Assembly: GCA_905250115.1 (NCBI GenBank)
Contig: CAJNOI010000054.1
Location: forward strand, 244,578-308,577
Direction: 5' to 3'
Source of the DNA: Adineta steineri
Lineage: Eukaryota > Rotifera > Eurotatoria > Adinetida > Adinetidae
DNA: 64,000 nucleotides
Shown here: in pieces, positions 1 through 14,500 of the stretch
Layout: every line of letters starts with the position of its first letter
Numbering within the stretch: position 1 is the stretch's first letter
Notes under the pieces: model-generated
The model's database searches: none
Told to the model about the DNA's origin: nothing
The model's input: the letters and a program-made list of their open reading frames with translations, nothing else
Program-made: the position numbers and the translations under genes

Positions 1-169
1 AGCTCTTAAAAAACTCTAACAATTCCTAACAAAGACGATTTAATACAGCATTCAGACAGCTCTTAATACGATATATCAAACAATGAACAGTATGGAGATC
101 TTCTTTTTTTAAGAATAAGGCTATTTGTGAATAGGTTCAAAATTAATCTTAATATTTCATTGAATACAG

Positions 170-1032
170 GATCGGTAGAAAATAGCAAGACTGTGGCCGG
201 AGGATACGGACTTGGAAGTACCAGCAGGGAACTCTGTTTCCCTTATGGTCTTGCTTTTGATGACGATCAAACAATGATCATCGCTGATTGGGGCAATCAT
301 CGCATTGTTCGATGGAAGATACGCGATACAAATGGTCAAGTATTAGCTGGTGGCAATGGTCAAGGAAATGAATTGAATCAATTGAATTGTCCAACCGATC
401 TATTAATTGACAAAGAAACAAATAGTCTTATTATCTGTGACCACGGTAACCGACGAGTTGTGCAATGGTCTCGCGTTGATGGCACTACTGAGGGCAAAAT
501 CCTTCTCGATGACATCACATGCTGGGGGCTGGCCATGGATAATCAGAGATACCTTTATATTTCTGACATCGAAAAAAATGAAGTAATCCGATATCATATG
601 GAAGACAATAATCGAATTATCGTCGCCGGTGGTCATGAAAGAGGTTTTGGTCTCGATCAACTCAATGGACCCACCTACATCTTTGTTGATCAACATCAAA
701 CTCTTTATGTATCAGATACATGGAATCATCGTGTGATGAAATGGGATAAAGATGCAACAGAAGGCTCTATCATCGTTCGAGGCTTTCCTCGAGGATTGTT
801 CGTTGATGTTAAGGGAGACGTCTATGTCGCAGACTATGGAAGTCATCAACTTATTTGTTGGCCCAAAGGAGAGACAAAGGGCACTGTTATTGCAGGTGGA
901 AATGCTGGAGGAGAAGAAGCAAATCAATTGTACTATCCTTGGGGTTTATCATCCGATCGACAAGGCAATCTTTATGTCGCCGATCATTCCAATCATCGAA
1001 TACAACGCTTTCCTGTCAAACAAACTAATTAA
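170..1032 (+). CDS. NHL-repeat beta-propeller protein, 3' part
   Basis: Seen: about 287 residues forming six NHL blades, each with a hydrophobic start (FPYGL, CPTDLL, CWGL, GPTYI, FPRGL, YPWGL) and a D-x-x-N-x-R/V-type end (ADWGNHRIVRW, CDHGNRRVVQW, SDTWNHRVMKW, ADHSNHRIQRF). The stop is TAA at 1030-1032. The frame stays open upstream to 127, but there is no ATG. A pyrimidine-rich stretch ending in ACAG at 166-169 makes a good 3' splice site, so 170 is taken as an exon start and the 5' exons lie before the window. Known: NHL propellers are scaffolds for protein or RNA contacts; bdelloids carry many of them. The partner is unknown. The call is firm for the domain and moderate for the exon start. 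Confidence 0.85.
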
Positions 1033-1164
1033 TTATTTTTTAATTTTTAATCTATTCCTAAAATCGATAAAAATCGATGAAAAACAAATCGCCACTTTCA
1101 GAAAAATGAATTTTATACTATTTGATTCGCGCTCGAAACTCATGTGCTTTGTTAACGTGCATAG

Positions 1165-1226
1165 CTGAGGGTGTGGGTGTGATAAGAACAGCAAACGTTT
1201 ACCCATACTCACACCCTCCACCCTGA
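1165..1226. repeat. GT-rich telomere-like fold-back, copy 1
   Basis: The left arm is GAGGGTGTGGGTGTG and the right arm is the complementary CCCATACTCACACCCTCC, with a short spacer. It is one of nine copies in the window. Confidence 0.65.
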
Positions 1227-1410
1227 TGCATGAGAGTGTGGTTAGAGTTGATTCGGCTCGATCAGCAATTATTTTCGGTACGGAATTCCGGGAATTTGAG
1301 TAGACAAAGAATTGCACGAAACTCCTACCGATTTCAAAATTCCGTGAATTCAGCTCAATACCGTAATCTCAAGGGGTTGTACGGAATTACTTGTAGTTCC
1401 TACGGATTGC

Positions 1411-1500
1411 GCGTGTGGGTGATTGGATGGGTGGGGTGTGTACTTAATAAGAAGGAGAAATATCTACCCATACCACACCCATCCTCACCCACACCCTAAA
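1411..1500. repeat. GT-rich telomere-like fold-back, copy 2
   Basis: GTGTGGGTGATTGGATGGG on the left pairs with CCCATCCTCACCCACACCC on the right, around a loop of about 30 bp. It is followed by AAAGATG, resembling the right edge (CAAGATG) of other copies. Confidence 0.7.
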
Positions 1501-2500
1501 GATGACTGACTCACGCATGTGAATTACTGTAAGTTCTTCACTCGCTGTAATATTCTGTTTTTTTCTTTATGTGCCTTTCTCGACTTATTTGTAAAATAAT
1601 CAAATCGTACATTGAAGTTTTGACTGTTCTTTCATCAACATATGATTGGTAGACAGTAGTAACAGAAATTGTTGAAGGTAATATTTAGTTGCTCGGCATT
1701 TTTATGGACAGAAATGAATGACAGGTTAGCATTCAGATTTATTCAATATTTATTTTCTGCAATACTAACCGTTGTAGTTGCAGGAACTGACATTCAAATC
1801 ACAACACTATCGTTTTTACGATCTATTGAAATACATTCAGTCTATTCGTGTGGCTTGGTGTTTGTCTGTATAGATTTTTCGTAACCAACTATAAAATCAT
1901 TTGTATTGACTTACTTATGTGTCGTTTTATTAATTAATTAAGAGTTACTGTAATCATGGATTAAATCTGTAACTTACAATCAAATTCGATGTATAGCTAC
2001 TTCAGGCGCTTCGAGTAATTACTGTGTTTTAGTTAGTTAAATAAAAAAGTAAAGTAAATATACTGTTCCTATCTCTCTGTAGCTACCTTTTTTTTTCTTT
2101 CTTTAGTCATTTATTACAATACAATATACGAAGACGTCTGATAACAAAAAAATTCGAGTGTATTAATCTTTTTCTTTGTCTTTATTCACGCTAAAGGTAG
2201 GAGCTGAATGTTATCGCCGCACTATTAAATGATCGAGAACTACTAGATGAGTTTTTCACTATACATTTCAAAATTAAAAACCTGTTCAAACCGTCATTCT
2301 TTGTTCCCCTTTATTTTATTCATATTTTCCTTTGTACGATCTTATCCTTTTTTCACATAAACTTGTATTTATTTTGTTGTATCATATTTTCATTATTTGA
2401 TATATAATACGCATATTATTAATCCATTGAACACTTCTAAAAATATCTTATAGACATTCTATTTCTTTTATAGGAATCTTAATTCTAACGTTTTAAAAAT

Positions 2501-5500
2501 ATGTTGACTACTTTTTCCTGTTGGTTTAATCGTGACGTGACTTTATCCGAAGTTGCCAGTTCATGTGGACGTGTGTTCCAATTGGATGACGTTGGAATAA
2601 ACTTTTTCGATGCAATGCTAGAACATATACTTCATTTTGATGATTTTAATCGAAGACAAAATGAAACATTTCTCAATGATGTGGATTATATAACACAATG
2701 TACTATCGCTGATTTAACACTCAAAGAACAGTATGTTCGATCATCAAAACGATTAGATACCTATCTATATATTTATCGTCGAATTGAAGAATATATTAAT
2801 CTAATAAATATAAATTACGAACCATTACAACAATTCAAACAACAATTATCGACTTTATTAGTCTCTACATTTGAACAAACGTCAGGTGAACAACCCAATC
2901 TTCTTTTAGAAAACAAAGATCTACTATTGAAAATAAATATTCTTCAACATCTATCATCGGTTACTACTATTGATGATTTAAATACATTAAATGAGTTTTT
3001 TGTCCTAAGTAAACTATCAATGCAAGCTGCACAGATGATTAATGACAATTCTCTTCAATGGATCGATATATTATCAAAAGTGAAGACAATTAAATTTACT
3101 TTAAACGGATTTATTCATGTCTATCTAAATAATCAGCAAGCATTTAGAAAATTTCCATTTGATACTTCAGTATTGATTTATCTTATGCAGCGAATGCATC
3201 TTTCAAAACAGATAAATCAATCACCCTTTAAAACTTTTGCTCAATTGAATAAACAATTGAATCTATCAATGATGGAATTTTTTGAACAATTTCAATCGAT
3301 ATTTAGTAATGGAATTAAAAATCAATGGTATGAAATGAAAGATATTGCTGAATTATTCATATGGCTTAAATCACAAGATCAATTATTTAGTCAATATTTT
3401 TCTCATTATTCCTCAAATGTGAGTACCGATGAACTATGGGAGATATTTTTATATTTATATAAAACTACTGAAATCAATAATATTATTGGGAAATATTTAA
3501 TACCAACATTGAACGAAAGAATTTCATCAGTTTCTGTTAGTGATTTTCTACGATATACAAAATCAGCCAAGATTTCTTTAGTAGAAATTAAATCTGAAGG
3601 TCGTTCAAATTTTATTAGTTTATTTGAGAAAATCTTTGATAGTTACATTATTAAACAAATGAATGATCCTTTATATTCGTATCAAATCTCTCAAATCGAT
3701 TGCAAAGAACTGTTACAAATCGGTCTGGAAATGTCGTCAACGAATCGTTTAGATAGATTTTCGTGTTTACTTCTTGTTCGTAAAATTATCTGTGAAACTG
3801 ACAATTATTATCAAAAAACAAACGCAGAGAAACTCAAAATTCTATTTGAAAACTTGAAAAATTTTGATAAAACTTTATCTCAAAAATATGCTGCAGAGAA
3901 AATTATTGATGATGAATGGTTAAACGAGTTTCTCATCCCTAATATTCAAGTTTGGTTAAAATTCGATCAAAGAACTTATCAATATTTATGTGACAACCAT
4001 CAGAATCATCCTTGGTCAATCTACATTTGGTCAAAAATCGTTCATTTAAGTCTTTCAAAAATGTTAACTAATAATCACATTGATATTCTTGTCAAAATGA
4101 ATGATTGGATGAAAAATGTTAATCATGATATTTATAATAAAACGGATATTCTTACAATTATTCTAGTTGATAAATTATTTGAATTAGTAGTTTCAAAATA
4201 TTCAAGATCAATTTTATTATTGCCAAATATTGATACAATTATGAATTTCATTATATCTATGCGTGATAACACATATGTTAAAATAAATATTAGTGAAATT
4301 AATAATTTTATCAATAATGGCAAAGAAATTGTTTATGATCTTCTTCGATTTAAGAGTAAGTTCATTTCAATGTGAAAATTGGATCTATTAAGGCTCTAGC
4401 GAAACGACGATTAGGATTTGTCCTTGCATTTCTAGACATCCGGCTAAATAGCTGGATGTTTGAAACATAAAAAGACTAAGTGTGCTTAGGCATGTACCGA
4501 GCCCGAGCCTCTGGGGCTCGGGTAGGCTCGGGGCTCGGTCAAGGCTCGGGTGTCAGATTGATGTAGGAGTGAGTTTCTGACACCTGATCCCGAACGACCC
4601 CGAGCCTACCGAGCCCGAGAGGCTCAGTCAAGGCTCGGGCTCGGTACATCCGTAATTGTGTTCCCCTACGCACATCCGTGTAGTTTTTATTTTGAAAACC
4701 CAGCACTCAAAAAAAAACAAGATAGAAAAGAAATTACCCCGACAATCACAAATGAATTGTTGTTACGTTTTTTTTACTTTTAGGTAAATGTTCATTATAT
4801 CGTGACTTATTGACTACTGATTCGATCATTTATTGTTTTATTCCATTGATTGATTTGAATAATACACTTCGTACAATTGATCGTCAACAGTTTAAATTTC
4901 TATTGACAACGGCAGATGTTGATAATATTATTGATTTACCAAAGCCTAAAGATATTGATATCATAAACATTAAATCTAATGAAGAATTTGTTACTCGATT
5001 TATTCAAGAAATAAATGAATGGTTTAATTGGTTTGATCGATTCGTTGATATATTTCAACATATTATCGATTGGTTTAAAAATCATAATGTTAATCATGCA
5101 AATCAATTCTTAAGTGATTTATTAAGGATTCGTAATGATCCTAAAATGACGTTAAATGAAATGCGAATGATTATTGATTGTGTTTTAAAACTTTTACAAC
5201 CAATTAAAGATCTTCGACGTCTTTGCCAATTATTCAATTGTCTAATTTCATTTCAAATTCTTAATCCTGGAACAGTGAATCCTCAAGATGCTCGATTAAA
5301 ATTTCTCACAGAATTAAAACGTTCTCAACCAAACAATACATTTACAGTCGAAGCTCACAAAAGTTATAAACACATTATTTCTATATCTGATCGTCAACAA
5401 GTTCAATGGTCATTAACTTGTGACAATTCTCCATGTGATCTTACTATTGAATATAGATCAAATAATCATAAACACGAAATAATATATAATCAAAAAAATG

Positions 5501-8500
5501 TTCCTATTCATAAAAATGTTCTTTGTGGTCAATTTGAAACTCAACGTAATGGTCAATTGATAATAACAATTGATAATAAAAATAATCCAGCAGCTGAAAC
5601 TATTTGGTATGGAATTGAATCGATTGGTTTATCGACATGTCATTTATTTCATGGTATATTTAATATGAATAATCGACAAACATCTGAAATGATTTCTGAA
5701 AATGAATTTAATAAATTACTTGATCTAACATTTGATTTTATAGATAAACTTCTTAATGGTAATTTAACATTACGAACAATGACAAAATTACGATCTATTT
5801 TCTATGATAAAAATATTAATATCAACAAAGAAGTTACAAAATTATATACAAATCATCCGAATAATGATAAACAAATTGATCAAGTCTGTCAATGGTTACA
5901 AATCTATCAATATTATACTCATCTCGATGTTATTATAGAATGTATTGAAAAATTTGATATTTTAGATAATGAAGATGCAACAATTTATCATTTAAAACGT
6001 TTGAATGCCGACGAAAATTGTTTATTAAGAGAAATAACTGAAATTTATAAAATTTTAAAAGAATGTTTTCAAAATTTAACTCATCAACATTTACAATTGA
6101 TTAAAACAGTTGTTGAATGTTCGAATGTTATTGAAATGATGAAAAAATCTGATCTCTATTCAAATCATGGTCAACATCGTTTTCAACAATTACGCGATAA
6201 TTTAACAACACAATTTCAATTACAAGAATTAAATAATATGATTTTAAATTCATGGATTATAACGTATACATTAATTGAACCATTTATATTGAAAACAAAA
6301 AGTTTTGATGAGTTTCTTTTGCGTCTTACTCAAATAACAAATTTAGAAGAAAGTTCATTGGATCATATCAAGGGTAAGTCGTTCGATCATAAAGCAGACT
6401 CATGATTCTGTGAAATTGAATAATATGAATGAAGTGATTGTATTCTTTAAAGCACGAAGAGCCAGTGACAGATCTAGGATTTTGGAAAGACGGGGGGCGA
6501 TACCTGGAGAGGGGGAGGCGATTTTGGTTAAAAGCTATTTTTTGAGTCCAACCGGAGTAGTGTGAACCTATTTTTTCTGTAAAAAATCCAAAAAAAATTC
6601 GGAAGCGGGGCGATCGCCCCATTGCCCCCTCCCCCTAAATCCGCCACTGCGAAGAGCCACTACGGTTTACGATCATCTTCACTATCAAAATCTGCAAACC
6701 TGTGGACCTCCCGCTTCACTATAAGCAGATTTGAGACCTTTATCATTTTGTAGTGAAGATGATCATAGGATAAGGTTTTCTGGGTGATCATAAACCGTAG
6801 TGGCTCTAGATCAGTACCTTAACTCATATGATGTTACTGTTCAACTAAGGATTTGACTTTTATTGAGTCATCTCTTGTTTTACATATACGCTTTCTTTAG
6901 TTATTAATCATAATATACAAACTGTGACAATGTGGTTATCAACAGAAGAAACAACAGTATTAGATAACGCTCTAATTACTATGGAGCATTTGTATAAAAA
7001 TGGAGTTGTTAATATTTATTTACAACGTTTAACAAGAAAATCATCGTATTATGAAATTGCTTATTCAGTTGATCGTATTCAAGTCGAGCAAGTTACAGAG
7101 AACGATAGAATTCAATTCCAGTTATCAATGTCAGATATTGATGATCATAAACGTCAGTTAACATTTTGTAATGTTGATGTTCAAACAAATTTAATTTATA
7201 AAAAAACTTTAATTAATGGGCAATTAAAACTATTTCAAATAATTGAAAATATCTATCATATATTGACTAAACTAGAATTAAGTGGTCATCCGGATTATCA
7301 ATTACGCGATGAACATTATGGAATACATCTTGAACAAAGTGACAATACTATTCAACATCGAATTCAAAATTTAGAATCAATATATACAACATTAAGAATT
7401 GCATATGATATATGGATACAAAATTTGCAGAAGTATCGTCAAGAATATCCATTATTAAAATTATACTCTAATCGTGAAATAATGATTTTAATTATTCTAC
7501 TTCGAACATCGAATTCTATTCGAAATCAGTTTCTAAAAGAATTATTTCAATATAAAGATTTATATAATCAAAATGAAGAAGAACAAAAATTAGCAATTCA
7601 TTGCCTTGAACATTATCTTCGTTCATTAAGGATTCCACAAGTTAATTTAACGAAAGATAATCTTATTCAAATTTATTTAACACATCGTGTCGATACTGAA
7701 TTAAATACAGATATGTCTTTAAAACGATTAACAGAATTTCTCCATGATTTATATCAACATGATGGAGAAATATTTCAAAAAGAAGGACAAGTCTGCAATG
7801 AAAATCAACAATTTCTTGTCGATATCAATCATTCAACATTATCTTTTTCAAATGATTTTGATTTAAATACTTGTTGTATTTTATTAAATATCTTTCAAAA
7901 TCAATTACCAGCATCTTATCAAATTCTTTGGTGCTTAAATACAACAGAAGACGATATTCATTTATTTTTTTCTCGTATACGAATATTTCCATCTCTTATA
8001 TTTGTTATTATGGATATTGATAAGATGCATCATCATCTACGAGAATTACTTTTAAACGAACAAGATTTATTAACACGTCGAAAAAATATACATGCACAAG
8101 TGTTTTATTTTTCACATGAACTAACAACAGCCAGAAAAGGTCTACGAGAATTTCAAATACCGGATAGATATAAAGACTCTAATCAAAGTTATTATCATTT
8201 AATGAATCTATTTCAAGAAAATCATATTCTACCATCTCAGATTCAAATTATTTATGGTAAAGCGGGTATTGGTAAGTTAATCCATCTCATTATCTCTTAA
8301 TGAAACAGTAGGAGTGTGAGTAGAGATGTGCGGGACCGAGACCGGGATCAAAACTGGTCCCGCTCATCTCTAATATCGTTCTAGACACAGTTAATCCAAA
8401 ATTATTCATTAAATTTCTAAAGCAATTTTTCAATACTTGTTTTCAAACCTCTTTAGTTGACGATTAGCACTTTTTGGTTTCATTTTTCTTGAATAAGATC

Positions 8501-11500
8501 AACATAGTAAAGGTCATTATACAGCCTCAGATTCAAGTGTTGATCCCGCACTAGAGCCCGTCGGGTCTGGGTCCGGATAGAAAGAAATATATTATCAACA
8601 TAATATTTTTTGAATTTCTTTAAATTTTTATTCATTTCATTCAAAAACTCTTTAACTTATGGTATACTACTCGTTGAACATGAGAATAAGAAAAATAAAA
8701 TTGTGTTTTCGGAGCAAGTATCAGATTTCAAGTAGAAAAATTTAGTGAGAGCTCGAAAAGTACAGTTCGAGTTCAGACTACTGCTCGTCGAAATCGGGTC
8801 TAAAAAAAACGTGGATCCGACGGGCTCTATCTCGCACATCTCTATCATACACACACTCGTCCTCTTAGATCCAATATCGAATTAGTAGATTTGTCTATTT
8901 TTTCGTTTAGGTAAAACTCATCTTGTCAAAAAGAAATATAAAACTGCTCATACATCATGTTTTAGTATTAATGATAAATTAAATTTATCATTATTAATTA
9001 ATTCATTCCTCTTATTTGATGCAAATATGTTTAAAAACAATCCATCGATTATTTTCAATATATCTATTCATGCACCATTTGAATCTTTAAATCGAACATT
9101 ATTTTCTCTTTTTATTTGTGGATGTTTAAATGATCCAACGAGTGGTTTAATATTTTCTTTACCCGATACTCAATCATGGAAATTTATTATTGAAGTGCCT
9201 TATTCAGATATTTATGGTTTAGATGTTAAAGAAAATTTCAAAGAAATTTTACCAATTCTTTCGATAATTTCTCCGTCAACATTAGAAGAAGTTACCGATG
9301 ATAATTATCAATTATGTATCGAAAAAGAAGAAGAAGTTGTTGCACGATTTTTAAAAGCATTTGAAGATAAAACAATCGATCGTATAGTAATACCAGATCG
9401 TCATGGTCGTTGTACACCTATTAGTTTCAAAAAACTAACAAATGATGATGATTGTCGAAAATATATTTATAATTGTATTAGAAAATTTGCTCCAGAATTA
9501 CCAAAAAATAAAGTCTATGAACTTTCATTTACAAAATTTTTATATCGTCGTGTACGTTTTTTCGAAGGATATTTCTATTGCTGGAATGAACATCTCGAAC
9601 ATTTAGGTTCAATAGCTATGCAACAAATGATCAATGAAGCAAAATCTTTAACACAGATCAATTTTCAAGATAATAATTATCCTCGTATTTATCTTACTTA
9701 TGATCCAGGATTTTCTTTACGTTTATTATATACTAATTGGAATGATATTGCACCGGAATTACAAAGTCTTTTCAGCACTCGTGATCCATTGACCTGTGAT
9801 GAATATAAAAATAAAAATTATTTTACCGAATGTTTATCATGGTTAATCGATATTAATTATAACACATTTATGAAAGTTGTTTATGAAACAAAATTTATTT
9901 TAACCGAAAATTTTACCTATAAAATTTTTCATGTCCATGAGAGAAAATTAACAAAATTACCATTAATTATTGAAGGTGATACGGGAGTTGGTAAAACTTT
10001 TCTATTAAAATTCTATTCATTATTATTAAATTCAAAGACTACGAATATTTCTTTTCAAGAAAATCTTAATCGAAAAATTATTGAAAATTCAAGTAAATTT
10101 CTTCTTGATATTATTGAAACAATCATTGAAAAATCTGCAAACATTCTCAATATATTTCTTCAACAGATCAAACCAATAATATCAGATCGAGGAAATTATA
10201 ATAATAATGAATTTTCTGATCAACAACAACAAAATAATGAAGTTAATAGTGATGTTTCTTTAGAAGAAATAAAACTTTCATTAAAAAATAATCAATTAAA
10301 AAAGAATATTTTATATCATCTATGGAAAACAATTCTTAACAGTTCGAATGAAAATCCAACATTTTCAATAGGAAACTTAATAGAAAAATTAAATAATCAT
10401 GTCACTAATGAATTAGGTCGTTATCCGTTAATTGAAGGTAGTTTTCGATTGAAAAATTTACTTAAAGAAATGCATAAACCCACAATTCATATGTCAATTG
10501 AAGTATTTAAAGAATATTTATTTCATAATCAAACAAAACCATTATTCTATCGTCTTCTTATTCATCCTGGTATTACTGAAGAACAAATAGTTGAATTTAT
10601 CTCTCCGATTTGTCATCTAGCTCAAGAAGTATCAGAAATGGAACTTGTCGTTTTCTTTGATGAAGTAAATACAGCTTCATGTCTTGGTCTATTTAAAGAA
10701 ATGTTCATGGATGGAACATTACATGGTACAAATATACCAAAAAATATTTTCTTTACAGCTGCTATTAATCCATTAATAAAAATCGAAGAAAATACAAATC
10801 AAGTTCATCGTAGTGATTATGTTGTCCATGATTTACCGCAATCATTAAAAGATTTAAAAGTTTCATATGGATCTTTACAATCGAATACATTAGCTGATTA
10901 TATTCGACGAAAAATCGCCATGTTTCAAATCACATCAACAACAAAAGGTGATCAAATAAACACATTTGATTCTTATCTTCAAGATACATGTGCTGAATCA
11001 CTAATAAAAGCACATGAATTTTGTGAGAAAAATCTAGGTAATATGCTTTATTTTTCTTGTTTTAAAATGTTGATATTCTCTCTATAGGACATAATTCTGT
11101 CTCACAACGAGAAATTCAACGATGTTTTAATTTAATCGATTTCTTTTTAAACATGCGATATGATGATGAACTTAAACATAATCCTAATCCAGTCCGTTCT
11201 ATTGCTTTATCAATAGCATTAATTTATTATTTTCGTCTGCCAACAAAAGAAGATAATCATCAACGTAATGACAAAAAAACACCATCACGTGAACAATTAG
11301 CTGAAATTCTTTGTGAAACTATTCCAGATTTTGATCAAGTCATTGATGTTGAATTAAAAAAATTTGTTAATACAAATAATTTTGTTATTCCACAAGGAGT
11401 AGCAATCAATCAAGCTGTATGAATAATTATTTGATTTTTATTTGATATTTAAGATTTCTATGTTCAGGTTCGTGAACATATATTTTCAATTGTTGTTAGT

Positions 11501-14500
11501 ATTGTTACACGAACACCTTTATGTATCATTGGTGTACCAGGTAAGACATTTATTCTAACGGGTGACCTATAGACAACGGCGTTCTTAATGTTTTGCCAAT
11601 ATTTCCTTTACTCAGTTTCCGGCTTGGTTTTAGAAGATTTTTCATTCAAGTCTCTACAAACATATATCAATAGAGTTTGTACAGAATATAACCGTGAAAC
11701 CCTATATGGCAAACACTGCTCCTCGTAGCACTCGAAACCAGTCATCTGTACTAGATCATGAGATTTTAGAAACAGTTTCCTTTTGAAAATGACTTCGAAT
11801 AATTGGACGTTTTGATTCAACCAAATGAAAGTTAGGAATAAATTCTACAGGAGGTTCAATAAACTTAAACGTAAGAAAAGAAGAGAAGGATTCTGTTCGT
11901 GCATGTTTCAAAGTCAAATCTATTCAAGAGCTACAAAATAGCATCTTCAATCTTTCTGTGATCTAGTAATTTAGCGATGTGAAATTCGAAAATTGATAAA
12001 AAATATTTTGAAAGCAAGTATTTTTGGGATCAAAGCCGTACTTACCTTATAGGGTTTTGTAGAGAATTGAATGAACAATCTTTTAAAACTAAAGGTGATA
12101 TATTGGCAAAAGACTAAGATCGCTATTCTTTATTGGCCATCCGTTAATATATAATTCGAATGATTTTATTACTATGAAAGGTCAATCCAAAACATTATCT
12201 TTTCAAATTGTTCTTCAAAATCTCCAAGGTTCGCAGTTATCATTAAAACCATTTTGTAAACGTCTTCCGTCTATTGATCCATTTTTTTGTCTCGGATCAA
12301 AATATACTTCTTCAGAAGATATTGCTTTTGTTTTTGATCGTGCAATTAAACGTGAACAACAATATGAACAAAATGGAATTAATACACGATGTGTGAGTAG
12401 ACAAAAAACAAAAAAATTATTTTAATCTATTTAAATTTTATTTAGACCGTTTTCTTAGATGAAGCATCATTACCAGATGAAAAGAAAATGATTTTAAAAG
12501 TTTTACATCCTTACTTAGATGAATGTAAAGTTGCATTTGTTGCAGTTGCTAATAAAGCATTTGATGCTGCGAATGCGAATCGAATGATTTGTATTTATCG
12601 TTCGTTACCATCGGAGGATGATCAAAAAATTTTAGCTTATGGTTGTTTAGGCTTGCAATTAGAAGAACGAGAATCGTTTCATAATAATCATCTTAATAAG
12701 ATTATTTATGGTTTATGTCAAGGTTATCGACGAGTTCTTCGTTCACCTGATATTCCTCATATATTTCATGATCGTGATTTTATTTATATGTTAAGAGAAT
12801 TACGATTTGAATTGATGAATTTAAATGATATAACACCACAAAGCTTATTACGAGCATTGGAAGATAATTTTAATGGAATTCGTGTGCACGAATTTGATAA
12901 ATTAATTGAAATATTTGGTACAGCTGTTGCAGAACAATGTCCTGATTTTGAATTATTAATCACTGAGAAAGAAAAATTTCAACGTAATATTCCAACGATT
13001 TTACGTCATTCAATGCAATTAGATCCAATACGGCGTCGTCTTTATGGTCGATATAAATTAATTATTGATGAATCTGAAGATGAAAATGCTGTTCGTCTTT
13101 TATTTCAACTTGGAATTCTCGATTCCGATCCAAATCAAACAACAATTTTTCGTATGTCCGATTTTCCGAGTGATATCGATAATGAATTACGAAATGTTGA
13201 AATACTATCGAATATAAAATTATGTATGGAAACAGGTAAAACTGTTTTAATGGTTAATACAGGTCGTATTCATGGTTCACTTTATGATGTTTTTAATCAG
13301 AATTTTTCGATTATGGCAACGGATGAAAGTCGAAAAATCTTTTCGAAAGTCGCCATCGGTCCAAAAACAATTGATGTTGTTGTACACGAAGATTTTCAAT
13401 GTATTGTTCATATAAAACGAAGTCAATTTAAAGATATTCCTCCACCATTTTTAAGTCGATTTCAGAAATATTATTTTAACATCGCAGATTTTTATTCGAT
13501 TCAATTAAAAGAAATTTCTGTAGAAGATAGAAGTTTAATGAAAGAAATTGAAATAAAAGCACGATCATTTATTGATCATTTTGGGAGAGAATATTTCTAT
13601 GGATTGAATGATGATACATTATATTCCTATCTCTTATCATTTATTAAAAGAAATATGCAAGGTGAATATTATCTATCAAATATTCAGGAAAATTATAATC
13701 AATTAACAATTCAATCGAAATTATTTATCGAACAAAATATAAATGATAAAAAACAATCCTTACTTTTTTCTATTATTTCAAAAATTTTACAATTAGTTTC
13801 ACCTGAATCGATTATTTTTAAATTACCAACATTTGAAGAAAATATAAGTCGATTATTATGTCAAAATTATTTTTATCAACAAGAACATTTTAATTTTGAA
13901 AATTTTCTTTATCGATTTATTTCTTCTCCAACATTAGCAAATGATAATAACGAATTATTAACAATATATGATAATATTGAACAGAATATCAATAAGATTA
14001 ATATTACAAGAAAATTAATAATGTTTACTCGGACATCATCATTTGTTATTAGTTTAAATAGAGAATCAAAAAGTGATTGGTTTCATAAAAATGATGAGAA
14101 TTATATAATGATGAATATTAGCGAAAAACTTGATATTATTAATTTGGTAAGTTGAGGGTGTGGGTGTGGGTGACGGTATGGGTGGGGTGTCGGTGTTAGT
14201 GTACATGACGAAGAAACTAACACATCCAAACCCACACCTACACTCTCACTCACACTCTCAAATATTCTTTTTTTTTCAGGGATTGATTGAAAACTCGAGT
14301 GAATTAAATGAACAATTTGAAAACTTTGAAAAAGACAATCAAAAAACGATTCTTATTATTGTTATTGATGGTCGTATAAGTCATCAACGTATACATATTC
14401 CATTTATTCGACACTTAATAGGTAAAACATCTGGGAATCTATCGAAGTTTTTCATCATTCTAATACATTCATCTGGACAAGAACTTAATTATAAATCATG

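Larger units (their letters stand above)
1033..2500. other. Intergenic: GT-rich fold-backs, then AT-rich upstream of the mysterin gene
   Basis: No gene is supported. Two GT-rich inverted repeats lie at 1165-1226 and 1411-1500. Between them, around 1275-1370, are short diverged copies of a GGAATTCCGG-like motif in both orientations. From about 1510 to 2500 the sequence is plain AT-rich DNA. A good 3' splice site (TTTTATAG, ending at 2473) precedes the mysterin start codon, so a 5' UTR intron is possible. Confidence 0.6.

Noticed and set aside
127..169. Start of the NHL gene at 127
   Set aside because: The codon there is GTG, not ATG, and the stretch before 170 looks like an intron end (pyrimidine-rich, ACAG). 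The gene most likely continues upstream of the window.
403..699. Antisense ORFs inside the NHL, mysterin, PKS and NRPS genes
   Set aside because: They are shadows of the strongly supported coding frames and carry no domain of their own.
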